From positions 1-64,000 of the forward strand of contig JAVJUV010000119.1 of the NCBI GenBank assembly GCA_040220415.1: a stretch of DNA of 64,000 nt, read 5' to 3'. A model generated the notes under the pieces. That model was not told the origin of the DNA and did no database searches. It worked only from the letters and a program-made list of their open reading frames with translations. The DNA comes from JAVJUV01 sp040220415 (GTDB lineage Bacteria > Pseudomonadota > Alphaproteobacteria > Rhodobacterales > Rhodobacteraceae). Both the position numbers and the translations under genes were made by a program. Below, piece by piece: positions 1 through 8,104 of the stretch. Position 1 is the first letter of the stretch; each line of letters opens with the position of its first letter.

Positions 1-521
1 TACTTGCCGGTCTCTTCCGGCGCCACCTGCATGGCCGCCACAAGGTGCCCGGTCTCGGCTCGCTCATGGGCCGCGATCATCTCGCCGATACAGCCCGTCC
101 CCAGGATCAGATCGTCGGGCAGGATGACCGCGACAGGGCCCGGCAAAACGTGATCCCGTGCGCACAGTACCGCGTGTCCAAGCCCAAGGGGTTCATGCTG
201 ATGGGTAAAGATCACATCGTCCCTGTTCGGGCTGAACGCATCCTCTTCCAGCCTCTCCGCCAGGTTCCGCTTGCCGCGCGCGTTCAACTCGGCCCTCAGC
301 CGGGTGTCGTCCATCACATGACGCTCGATCGCCGATTTCGAGGGATGGCTGACGAAGACCATGCGCTCGATCCCCGCCTCCCGCGCCTCGTCGATGGCAT
401 ACTGGATCAGCGGTGTGTCGATGACCGGCAAAAGCTCTTTCGGAGTCGCCTTGGTCGCGGGCAGAAAACGCGTCCCCAGCCCGGCAACGGGGAAAATGAC
501 GGTACGAACTCGATGCGACAT
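1..521 (-). CDS. galU: UTP--glucose-1-phosphate uridylyltransferase, 3' part beyond the window
   Basis: Makes UDP-glucose from UTP and glucose-1-phosphate in the cytoplasm. The reading frame starts at an ATG (complement 519-521) behind an AGGAGG-type ribosome site at 531-538 and runs off the left edge, so about 173 residues are visible out of the roughly 290-300 usual for the family. The N-terminus carries the nucleotidyltransferase signature VIFPVAGLGTRFLPATKATP and then KELLPVIDTPLIQYA, diagnostic of GalU. It diverges from gpsA-ggpP-ggpS, so the glucosyl donor supply and glucosylglycerol synthesis are neighbours, although known GgpS enzymes often prefer ADP-glucose. A CTGC-N3-GCAG palindrome lies 25-35 nt upstream of the start. 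Identity is based on motifs only. Confidence 0.9.
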   Translation of the reverse strand, partial: MSHRVRTVIFPVAGLGTRFLPATKATPKELLPVIDTPLIQYAIDEAREAGIERMVFVSHPSKSAIERHVMDDTRLRAELNARGKRNLAERLEEDAFSPNRDDVIFTHQHEPLGLGHAVLCARDHVLPGPVAVILPDDLILGTGCIGEMIAAHERAETGHLVAAMQVAPEETGK

Positions 522-843
522 ACGAAAACTGCCTCCTTAGGATTGCTGCATTGCAGAATGGGTAGCGCATCCACCAGACAAGTCAAAAACCGACATAGAA
601 ATGTCGTTTTTGTTCTTTCTGATGCTGCCTATATGCCCAGAATCGTGGATTTTGCCTAATTTCACGGCAAACTGACACTCCCTCGTCACTTCCCGGCACC
701 GGAAACCCTTCTTTTTGCACTCGCAGCATTGACCCTACGGAAATGAGATGCATCTTTTGCGACATGAATGTTCTGTTAGCGACATTTCTTTCTCCACAGG
801 CGCTCCACGGCCTGAACCAACTCCATCCACCCCGAGGCAACAG
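522..843. other. Divergent intergenic region between galU and gpsA
   Basis: About 320 bases without a convincing gene. It must hold the promoters of both galU (leftward) and gpsA (rightward). It is more AT-rich than its surroundings. It contains the CTGC-N3-GCAG site at 546-556 close to galU, and an in-frame ATG at 748 that would extend GpsA by 32 residues. I prefer the ATG at 844 because the NAD-binding fold follows it at the usual distance. Confidence 0.6.
546..556. promoter_or_regulatory. CTGC-N3-GCAG palindrome (PhaR-type site) ahead of galU
   Basis: The bases CTGCATTGCAG form the same CTGC-N3-GCAG pattern found twice in front of phaP at 23791 and 23820. From memory, this pattern is the reported binding motif of the PHB regulator PhaR in Rhodobacter. 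It sits just upstream of the galU ribosome site, where a bound repressor could block transcription. A chance occurrence of eight fixed bases is possible. Confidence 0.35.
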
Positions 844-1986
844 ATGAAACACGATATCGTTCCCGGCGATCCCTATCCTTTTCTCGCTCACCGCTTCGAC
901 CGCGTTGCCGTCATCGGCGCGGGCTCGTGGGGAACGGCTCTTGCCGCGACACTGGCGGGCGCGGGCGTCTCGACCCGGCTGTGGGGCCGGGATCACACCG
1001 TGATCGACGGCATCAACCGGCGAAACGTCAACGACCGTTACCTGCCGGACGTGCCGCTGCCGGAACGTCTTCTCGGCGTTCGGGAAATGTCGGATGCGCT
1101 TCGGGGCGCCCAGGCCGCCCTGATCGTCGTGCCCTCGCGCAGCGTGCGCAGCGTCGCCCGGCAGGTCGCCGAGCATGTTCCGGCCGGCATCCCGATCGCG
1201 GTTTGCGCCAAGGGCATCGAGGCCGAGACGGGTCTGCTCATGACGCAGGTGGCCGAGGAAGAACTCGGCGACCATCCCATCGGCTGCGTCTCAGGCCCGA
1301 CCTTCGCCCGCGAAACGGCGCTCGGCCATCCCACGGCCGCCGCCGTTGCCTTCCCCTTTTCGTTCGCGGACCGTCTGAAACCCGGCGAAAGCCCGGCTGT
1401 CCGCCTGGCCGTATCGCTGACGACCGAAAGTTTCCGCGCCTATGTCTCGGACGACCTGATCGGCGTCGAGATCGGCGGCGCGGTCAAGAACGTCGTCGCC
1501 ATCGCCTGCGGCATGATGACCGGCGCCGGATTTGCCGAGAACACCCGCGCCGCGCTGATCACGCGCGGCCTCGACGAGATGAAGGCGCTGGCCGAGGCGC
1601 TCGGCGGGCGTCGCGAAACGGTCACCGGGCTGTCCGGCATCGGCGACCTGACGCTGACCTGCTCCAGCACCACGTCCCGCAACATGTCGCTGGGACGGAT
1701 GCTGGGCAGCGGGATGCGGCGCGAAGACTGCTTCGACGGCGACCCCGTGGTGGTCGAGGGCGAGGTCAACGCAAGGTCGGTCACCGATCTGGCCCGCCGC
1801 CTCGGCGTCGCCATGCCGATCTGCGAAACGGTCCGCGCCGTCCTCCACGACGGCACCGACCTCGGCGCCGCCTTCGCCGGCCTCTGGGCCCGCCCCATCG
1901 AGGCCGAACCGCGCACGATGGATGTCGCGTTCAGCCACCCGGCGTCCGACAACCAGATCGCAACTCTTGCCGAAAGGATATCATGA
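844..1986 (+). CDS. gpsA: Glycerol-3-phosphate dehydrogenase [NAD(P)+]
   Basis: Reduces dihydroxyacetone phosphate to sn-glycerol-3-phosphate in the cytoplasm, feeding phospholipids and, here, probably glucosylglycerol. About 380 residues from the ATG at 844, which has a GAGGCA ribosome site close by. The Rossmann motif AVIGAGSWGTALAATLA is near residue 15. The downstream elements CAKGIE, SGPTFARE, GGAVKNVVAIACGMM and GIGDLTLTCSS are all typical GpsA signatures. The N-terminal extension of about 15 residues before the fold is slightly long. It shares an ATGA overlap with the phosphatase gene that follows, and ggpS comes next. This placement suggests a dedicated acceptor supply; whether another gpsA copy exists elsewhere cannot be seen. 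Confidence 0.92.
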   Translation: MKHDIVPGDPYPFLAHRFDRVAVIGAGSWGTALAATLAGAGVSTRLWGRDHTVIDGINRRNVNDRYLPDVPLPERLLGVREMSDALRGAQAALIVVPSRSVRSVARQVAEHVPAGIPIAVCAKGIEAETGLLMTQVAEEELGDHPIGCVSGPTFARETALGHPTAAAVAFPFSFADRLKPGESPAVRLAVSLTTESFRAYVSDDLIGVEIGGAVKNVVAIACGMMTGAGFAENTRAALITRGLDEMKALAEALGGRRETVTGLSGIGDLTLTCSSTTSRNMSLGRMLGSGMRREDCFDGDPVVVEGEVNARSVTDLARRLGVAMPICETVRAVLHDGTDLGAAFAGLWARPIEAEPRTMDVAFSHPASDNQIATLAERIS

Positions 1987-2759
1987 CACGCCACGAAACC
2001 TTCCCGAACTCCGGCATCGCCGAAAAGGACCTTGTGCTCGCCACCGACCTCGACGGCACCTTCCTGGGAGGCAGTCCCGAGGACCGTCAGCGGTTCTACG
2101 GATGGATCGAGGCCAACCGGGACCGCGTCGGCCTGATCTTCGTGACCGGCCGCGACCCCGGCTTCATCAGCGACCTGACCGCACGGCGCGGCGTCCCACG
2201 GCCGGACTACGTCGTCGGCGACGTCGGCACGACCGTCGCCAGCGTCGGCCCCGACCACCTTCTGTCGCCGATCGCGGAACTCGAAGCCGACATCGAGAAG
2301 GCCTGGGGGATCGCCGGCAGCCGGGTCCACGCGGCCCTCCACCCCATCCGCGGCCTGCGTCTTCAGTCCGCCGCGTTCCGCTACCGCGCCAGCTACGACA
2401 TGGACCCCGACATCTTCGACCGCCGCGCGCTCGATATCGTGGCCGACCTCGGCCTCGACGCCCTGATCTCCGACAACCGCTACTTCGACGTCCTGCCCAA
2501 GGGCGTCAGCAAGGGCCCCTCGCTCCTGCGCCTCCTGGCGCATCTCGGCGTGAACAACGCCCGCGCGCTCGTGGCCGGCGACACGTTGAACGACCTCTCG
2601 ATGCTCAGCCTCGGGCTTCCGGCCGTGGCGGTCGGCAACGCCGAGCCCGCTCTGATCGGGGAAATCCGCGACCTGGATCACGTCCACTTCGCCAGCGGCG
2701 AAGGCGCCGCCGGCATCGCCGAGGCGATCGCCCACCACCGGCTATTCCCGGCAAAATAA
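1983..2759 (+). CDS. ggpP: HAD-family phosphatase, probable glucosylglycerol-phosphate phosphatase
   Basis: Predicted to remove phosphate from glucosylglycerol-phosphate, the second step of glucosylglycerol synthesis. 258 residues with the HAD motifs in order: DLDGTF (nucleophile and acid/base Asp, near residue 21), VTGRD, a lysine in LPKGVSKG, and AGDTLNDLSML for the metal site. It resembles the sucrose-phosphatase/Cof-like HAD branch. The start ATG overlaps the gpsA stop, and the stop overlaps the ribosome site of ggpS. The substrate is inferred from position directly before the GT20 synthase. A trehalose- or mannosyl-phosphoglycerate phosphatase cannot be excluded by sequence alone. Confidence 0.75.
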   Translation: MTRHETFPNSGIAEKDLVLATDLDGTFLGGSPEDRQRFYGWIEANRDRVGLIFVTGRDPGFISDLTARRGVPRPDYVVGDVGTTVASVGPDHLLSPIAELEADIEKAWGIAGSRVHAALHPIRGLRLQSAAFRYRASYDMDPDIFDRRALDIVADLGLDALISDNRYFDVLPKGVSKGPSLLRLLAHLGVNNARALVAGDTLNDLSMLSLGLPAVAVGNAEPALIGEIRDLDHVHFASGEGAAGIAEAIAHHRLFPAK

Positions 2760-2771
2760 GGAGAAACAGCG

Positions 2772-4259
2772 ATGTCATCCGAACTGGTTATCGTCTACCA
2801 CCGCCAACCCTACGAGGAAGTCGAGGAGCAGGGCCAAACCGTCCTGCGCGAGAACAAAAGCCCCAACGGCATCGTTCCGACGCTGAAAAGCTTCTTCGGC
2901 CAGGTCCGGCACGGCGCATGGATCGCCTGGAAACTGGCCCCGAACCCGGAAAACCCCGACTTCGACCAGCGTATCGAGATCGACGACGACTACGGGCAAT
3001 ACACCGTGTCCCGCGTGCCTCTCTCGGCCGACCAGGTGCGCGAGTTCTACCACGTGACATCAAAGGAAGCCTTCTGGCCGATCCTCCACGCGTTCAAGGA
3101 ACGCTACAACTACGACCCCGTCGACTGGGCCAACTTCCAGACCGTCAACCGCCGCTTCGCCGAGGCCGCCGCCGACGAGGCCGCGCCCGGCGCGCTGGTC
3201 TGGGTCCACGACTACAACCTTTGGCTGGTGCCGAAATACCTTCGGCAATTGCGCCCCGACGTCCGGATCGCCTTCTTCCACCACACGCCGTTCCCGTCGG
3301 CCGACATGTTCAACGTGCTGCCCTGGCGCAAGCAGATCGCGGAAAGCCTGCTGGCCTGCGACGACGTCGGCTTCCACATCCCGCGTTACGCCGCCAACTT
3401 CGTCTCGGTCGCGCGCAGCCTCTTCGACGTCGAGGTGACCGAACGACGCCCCGTCCCTGACAAGTGGATCTCCGAAGGCTCCGCCCTGACCGAACGCTCG
3501 GTTCCGGCAGAGCTGCGATACAAGGGCCAGAACATCTCGATCAGCGTGATGCCGGTCGGCGTCGACGTGACCTTCATCGAGGAACGCGCCCGGGCGCCCG
3601 AAACGGTCGAACACGCGGATGCCATCCGCCAGGATCTCTGCGGCTCGAAACTCCTCCTTTCGGTCGGACGCACCGACTACACCAAGGGCGGCATCGAGCA
3701 GCTCGAAAGCTTCGAGCGCCTTCTCGAAAACCACCCCGACCTGCACGAGAACGTGCGCCTGATGCATGTCTCGGTGTCGGCGAACGCGAACATGACGGCC
3801 TACGGGGAAATCCAGGCCGAGATCGAGGAAACCGCCGGCCGCATCAACGGCCGTTTCGGAACGCTCGACTGGCAACCGGTCGCCCTGATCTCGCGGGCGA
3901 TCCCGTTCCGCGAACTCGTCGCCTACTACCGCGCCGCCGACGTCGCCTGGATCACGCCGCTGGCCGACGGGATGAACCTGGTCTGCAAGGAATTCGCGGC
4001 CTCGCGCGTGGATGGCGACGGCGTGCTGGTCCTGTCCGAATTCGCGGGCGCGGCGGTCGAACTGGGCGACGCGGTCATCGTCAACCCGTTCTCGCACCGG
4101 GCGATGGACGCCGCCATCCTCGCCTCGCTGAACATGCCCCAGGCCGAGCGCCGCCGCCGCATGACCGCGTTGCGCAACGCGGTGCGGGAAACGGACATCC
4201 GGCAATGGGCGCCCGGTACCCTTGCCGACCGCAGCGACGACAGCCCGGCAGCCGCCTGA
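2772..4259 (+). CDS. ggpS: GT20-family glucosylglycerol-phosphate synthase
   Basis: Predicted to transfer glucose from a nucleotide sugar to glycerol-3-phosphate in the cytoplasm. 495 residues, the normal size for GgpS/OtsA. GT20 hallmarks are WVHDYNLWLVPKYLR, FFHHTPFPSADMFNVLPWR, SVGRTDYTKGG and TPLADGMNLVCKEF. The N-terminus (LVIVYHRQPYEE, then NGIVPTLKSFF) matches GgpS-like proteins rather than trehalose-phosphate synthase. An AAGGAG ribosome site overlaps the stop of ggpP. With gpsA supplying the acceptor and a phosphatase next door, glucosylglycerol is the most economical product. Trehalose-6-phosphate remains the main alternative. Confidence 0.85.
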   Translation: MSSELVIVYHRQPYEEVEEQGQTVLRENKSPNGIVPTLKSFFGQVRHGAWIAWKLAPNPENPDFDQRIEIDDDYGQYTVSRVPLSADQVREFYHVTSKEAFWPILHAFKERYNYDPVDWANFQTVNRRFAEAAADEAAPGALVWVHDYNLWLVPKYLRQLRPDVRIAFFHHTPFPSADMFNVLPWRKQIAESLLACDDVGFHIPRYAANFVSVARSLFDVEVTERRPVPDKWISEGSALTERSVPAELRYKGQNISISVMPVGVDVTFIEERARAPETVEHADAIRQDLCGSKLLLSVGRTDYTKGGIEQLESFERLLENHPDLHENVRLMHVSVSANANMTAYGEIQAEIEETAGRINGRFGTLDWQPVALISRAIPFRELVAYYRAADVAWITPLADGMNLVCKEFAASRVDGDGVLVLSEFAGAAVELGDAVIVNPFSHRAMDAAILASLNMPQAERRRRMTALRNAVRETDIRQWAPGTLADRSDDSPAAA

Positions 4260-4324
4260 ATGTCAGGCATACGTCCGCGCCGGCGGACCCGATTGGGAAA
4301 GATCGCTGGATTTCGCCGCACGGG

Positions 4325-4338
4325 TTGATGAAGATCAA
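4325..4338. promoter_or_regulatory. FNR/FnrL-type box
   Basis: TTGATGAAGATCAA matches the FNR/FnrL consensus TTGAT-N4-ATCAA without mismatch. It lies about 85 nt upstream of the TTG start at 4423. Placing its centre at -41.5 puts transcription start near 4373, with TAGTCA at 4359-4364 in -10 position, a class II activator layout. This suggests the acetyltransferase-deacetylase operon responds to oxygen limitation. The alternative is a related CRP/FNR-family regulator such as DnrF/NnrR. Confidence 0.65.
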
Positions 4339-4422
4339 TGCGGCAGACGTCTGGCCCTCTAGTCAGTCCACATAGCTAGAACCCCGCACACCGGGCGAAG
4401 CCCCGGCACAAAGGAGGCGGCG

Positions 4423-7104
4423 TTGGAGAACAGCCAGCTGGACTTGATGTTCAATCCGCGTTCCGTCGCCGTCTTCGGCGCGAGCGAAACCTCGTCCGGC
4501 GTCGGTGCCAGGGTCTTCGCCAATCTTCTCGCGGGCGATTTTCAGGGGCAGATCTTTCCGATCAACCCCAAGCACAAGAAGGTCGCGGGGCGCACCTGTT
4601 TCCCCATGCTGGAAGCGGTCGGCAAGCCGGTCGATCTTGCGATCATCGCAACCCCGGCCGAAACTGTGCCCGACATCATCGACCAGTGCGCCGACGCCGA
4701 AACCCGTAACGCCATCGTCCTGTCGGCGGGTTTCGGCGAAGGGGGCGAGGGCGGCGAGCGGCTTGCCGCAAGACTTCTCGACGCCGCGCGGCGCGGCGGC
4801 GTGCGGATCATGGGGCCGAACTGCGTCGGCCTCGTCCGTCCGCACCTCGGGCTCGACGCCACCTTCCTTCGCGCGAAGACACCCGCCGGCGGGCTTGCCC
4901 TGATTTCGCAGTCCGGCGCGCTCTGTTCGGCGATCTCGGACTGGGCCGAGCCGCACCACCTTGGCTTCTCGGCGCTGGTCTCGCTCGGAAACTCGCTCGA
5001 TGTCGACTTCGGCGACGTCATCGAGTTTCTCGCCAACGACCCCAAGACCCGGTCCATCCTGCTTTACGTCGAGGGCGTGCGCGACGCGAAGGCCTTCTTG
5101 TCCTCTCTTCGCCGCGCCACCCAGTCAAAGCCCGTTGTCGTCCTCAAGGCCGGACGCCATAGCCAAAGCTCGCAGGCGGCCCACACCCACACCGGCGCCC
5201 TCATCGGCGACGACGAGGTCTTCGACGCGGCGCTCAGCCGGGCGGGCGCGGTGCGCGTGCACGGCTTCGGCCAGCTCTTCGCCGCCGCCGAGGTTCTCTC
5301 GGCCGCGAAACGCGCGCACGGCAACCGGCTGGCGATCATCACCAACGGCGGCGGCGCGGGTGTTCTGGCGGCAGACCGCGCCGGCGATCTCGGTATCAAC
5401 CTGCCCCGCCCATCCGACAAGACGCTCGCGGCCCTCGACAAGGCGCTTCCCGCCTACTGGTCCGGCGCGAACCCCATCGACATCCTCGGCGACGCGTCGC
5501 CCGAACACTACGGCGCAGCGGTGAAGGCCGCGTTGCAGGACCCGGAATTCGACGGCATCCTCGTGATGCTGACGCCCCAGGCGATGACCGATGCGACCGA
5601 AGCCGCGCGCGCCGTCGTCGAGGCCATCCCGAAAGGCAGCAAGAAACCCGTCCTCGCCTGCTGGATGGGCGAAACCGCCGTCGCCGACGGACGCAGGTAT
5701 CTCTCCGGGAACGGCGTGCCGGACTTCACCACGCCCGAACACGCGGTCGAGGCGTTCTCCTACCTCGCGCAATACGACCGCAACCAGAAACTGTCGCTCG
5801 AAACCCCCGGACCGATCGTCGAGGGCGATCCCCACGACGTCGACGGCGCGCGCATGATCGTCGACGCCGCCCTGTCGGAAGGGCGGACGATGCTCTCGGA
5901 CATCGAATCCAAGGCGATCCTCCGCGCCTTCGGCATCCCGATCAACGTGACGATCGAGGCCGAGGACGCCGAAGAGGCGCTGGTTGCGGCCGAAACCGTG
6001 GGCTTCCCCGTCGCCATGAAGATCACGTCACCGCAGATCACCCACAAATCCGACGTGGGAGGGGTGCGTACCGGCATCCTGAACGCGGCCGACGCCAAGC
6101 GCGCGTTCCGCAGCATCGTCGACGATGTCCGCGCCGCGCGCCCCGACGCCGAGATCCACGGCGTCACGGTCGAGCACATGGCGCGCGCCGAGAACGCCCG
6201 CGAACTGGTCGTCGGCGTCAGCCGCGATCCGATCTTCGGCCCGGTGATCCTGTTCGGCGCGGGCGGCACGATGGTCGAGGTCCTGCGCGACAGCGCCGTC
6301 GGACTGCCGCCCCTGAACGAGGTTCTGGCCCGCCGCCTGATTGACCGCACCCGCGTCTCGCGCCTGCTCGGCGCCTTCCGCGAGCGCCCCGCCGTCGACA
6401 GCGGCGCCGTGGTCGACGTGCTGCTGCGGACATCGGAACTGGTCTGCGAGATCCCCGGAATCACCGGGCTCGACATCAACCCGCTCTTCGCCGGCCCCGA
6501 CGGCGTCATCGCGGTGGATGCCCGCATCACCATCGCCCGGCCGCCCGCCAAGGACGGCCCCTACGATCATGTCGCCATCCACCCCTACCCGCGCCACCTC
6601 GTCACCATCCAGCACCTTCAGGACGGCACCCCGCTGACCATCCGCCCGATCCGCCCCGAGGACGCCGAAAGCGAGGCGACCTTCGTCCGCGAACTCTCGG
6701 ACGAGGCCAGGCGCTTCCGCTTCATGGGCACGATAAACGAGCTGTCGCCCGAAATGCTCGTCCGGTTCACCCAGATCGACTACCGCCGCGAGATGGCGCT
6801 GGTCGCGATCGCCGAGCGCGCCAGCGGACCCAAGCAGGTCGGCGTCGCCCGCTACGCCATCAACCCCGACAGAACCACCTGCGAATTCGCCATCGTCGTC
6901 TCTGATGACATCCAGCACCAGGGCATCGGAACCCGCCTGATGAAGGCCCTGATGGATGCCGCCCGCGACCATTCGCTGACCCGCATCGAGGGCACGGTGC
7001 TGAAAGACAACCGGCCGATGCTCCTCCTGATGCAAGAGCTTGGCTTCACCCGAACGTCGGTCCCGGACGACCCCGAGATCTACGCCGTCGAACGCTGGCT
7101 CTAG
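4423..7104 (+). CDS. NDP-forming acyl-CoA-synthetase-like/GNAT protein lysine acetyltransferase (Pat type)
   Basis: Predicted to acetylate lysines of target proteins such as acetyl-CoA synthetase. 893 residues. The N-terminal CoA-binding domain (FNPRSVAVFGASE, near residue 9) is followed by a ligase domain (SGALCSAISDW, TNGGGAGVLAADRAG), then an ATP-grasp region (about residues 480-690), then a C-terminal GNAT domain (about residues 720-893: DIQHQGIGTRLMKALMDAAR). The order matches E. coli PatZ/YfiQ and Rhodopseudomonas Pat. The TTG start is chosen because AAGGAGG at 4411-4417 sits 5 nt ahead; an ATG at 4447 is the alternative. A residual acetate-CoA ligase activity cannot be excluded. A perfect FNR box lies upstream and a deacetylase gene follows within 11 nt. 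Confidence 0.88.
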   Translation: MENSQLDLMFNPRSVAVFGASETSSGVGARVFANLLAGDFQGQIFPINPKHKKVAGRTCFPMLEAVGKPVDLAIIATPAETVPDIIDQCADAETRNAIVLSAGFGEGGEGGERLAARLLDAARRGGVRIMGPNCVGLVRPHLGLDATFLRAKTPAGGLALISQSGALCSAISDWAEPHHLGFSALVSLGNSLDVDFGDVIEFLANDPKTRSILLYVEGVRDAKAFLSSLRRATQSKPVVVLKAGRHSQSSQAAHTHTGALIGDDEVFDAALSRAGAVRVHGFGQLFAAAEVLSAAKRAHGNRLAIITNGGGAGVLAADRAGDLGINLPRPSDKTLAALDKALPAYWSGANPIDILGDASPEHYGAAVKAALQDPEFDGILVMLTPQAMTDATEAARAVVEAIPKGSKKPVLACWMGETAVADGRRYLSGNGVPDFTTPEHAVEAFSYLAQYDRNQKLSLETPGPIVEGDPHDVDGARMIVDAALSEGRTMLSDIESKAILRAFGIPINVTIEAEDAEEALVAAETVGFPVAMKITSPQITHKSDVGGVRTGILNAADAKRAFRSIVDDVRAARPDAEIHGVTVEHMARAENARELVVGVSRDPIFGPVILFGAGGTMVEVLRDSAVGLPPLNEVLARRLIDRTRVSRLLGAFRERPAVDSGAVVDVLLRTSELVCEIPGITGLDINPLFAGPDGVIAVDARITIARPPAKDGPYDHVAIHPYPRHLVTIQHLQDGTPLTIRPIRPEDAESEATFVRELSDEARRFRFMGTINELSPEMLVRFTQIDYRREMALVAIAERASGPKQVGVARYAINPDRTTCEFAIVVSDDIQHQGIGTRLMKALMDAARDHSLTRIEGTVLKDNRPMLLLMQELGFTRTSVPDDPEIYAVERWL

Positions 7105-7114
7105 GGGCACATCC

Positions 7115-8032
7115 ATGCTTGGCTACATCTCCCACCAGGACTGCCTCGGCCACGATACCGGCGGCATCCACCCCGAAGCGGCCGAGCGGCTCGACGCCAT
7201 CTCGAACCAGCTCATCATGTCCGGTCTCGACTACGTGCTGCTGCGCTACGACGCGCCCAAGGCCACGCGCGAAGAACTGGCCCGCGTCCATACCGCCGCC
7301 CATATCGACCGCATATTCGACGCGGCACCGGACGCCGGGTCGGTCCTGCTCGACGGCGACACCGTGATGTCGCCCGGATCGCTCGACGCCGCGCTGCGGG
7401 CCGCCGGCGCGGGCGTGATGGCGGTCGACCTCGTCATGTCGGACGAGGCGAACCCGGTCTTCTGCGCCATCCGCCCACCCGGCCACCACGCCGAGCGCGA
7501 CCGCGCGATGGGCTTCTGCCTCTTCGACAACGTGGCCGTCGCGGCGGCCCATGCGCTCGAGGCGCACGGTCTCTTCCGCGTGGCCATCGTGGATTTCGAC
7601 GTGCATCACGGAAACGGCACCGAGGATATCTTCCGCGACGAGCCGCGCGTGCTGTTCTGCTCCTCGTTCCAGCACCCGTTCTATCCGTTCACCGGGCACC
7701 AGTCCGACACGCCCAACCTCGTCGACGTCCCGCTTCCCGCCGGCACAAACGGCCCGGCCTTCCGCAAGGCGGTCGCCGAACACTGGTTCCCCGCGCTCGA
7801 CAACTTCCGCCCGGAACTGCTGCTGATCTCGGCGGGCTTCGACGCCCACGTCCTCGACGACATGTCATCGCTCGCGCTGACCGAAGCCGACTACGCCTGG
7901 CTCACCAGCCAGCTTGTGGTCATCGCGAAAAAACATGCCGAGGGCCGGATCGTCTCGATGCTCGAAGGCGGCTACGAAGTGGGATCGCTCGCGCGCAGCG
8001 TCGTGGCGCATCTCAAGGCGCTCATGGACTGA
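7115..8032 (+). CDS. Histone deacetylase family protein (AcuC/acetylpolyamine amidohydrolase type)
   Basis: A zinc-dependent deacetylase of about 305 residues, likely removing acetyl groups from protein lysines or polyamines. Visible family motifs are RPPGHHAERDRAMGFCLFDN (tandem catalytic His), VDFDVHHGNGTEDIF (Asp and His zinc ligands) and ISAGFDAH (third ligand Asp). The start at 7115 is the first ATG after the stop of the preceding gene and has AGGGGC just upstream. It probably shares an operon with the acetyltransferase, an arrangement parallel to acuA/acuC of Bacillus. The substrate is inferred from this context. Confidence 0.88.
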   Translation: MLGYISHQDCLGHDTGGIHPEAAERLDAISNQLIMSGLDYVLLRYDAPKATREELARVHTAAHIDRIFDAAPDAGSVLLDGDTVMSPGSLDAALRAAGAGVMAVDLVMSDEANPVFCAIRPPGHHAERDRAMGFCLFDNVAVAAAHALEAHGLFRVAIVDFDVHHGNGTEDIFRDEPRVLFCSSFQHPFYPFTGHQSDTPNLVDVPLPAGTNGPAFRKAVAEHWFPALDNFRPELLLISAGFDAHVLDDMSSLALTEADYAWLTSQLVVIAKKHAEGRIVSMLEGGYEVGSLARSVVAHLKALMD

Positions 8033-8104
8033 CCGCGCGCCATCCGGCGAAAGTGACATCGCTCGGCAATAATGCTATGAGTACGCCCTGCAGAGGGCAT
8101 CTGA

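Noticed and set aside
774..787. TGTTAGCGACATTT resembling the LacI-like motifs of the glycan locus
   Set aside because: Only 9 of 14 matches and no functional link to the sugar genes; probably chance.
927..1982. Upstream in-frame extension of ggpP across gpsA
   Set aside because: The stretch is Arg/Pro-rich out-of-frame gpsA; the ATG at 1983 overlaps the gpsA stop and begins the HAD domain.
1440..2738. Long open frame on the minus strand across gpsA and ggpP
   Set aside because: Antisense to two well-supported genes; it has no recognisable motif and arises from high GC content with few stops.
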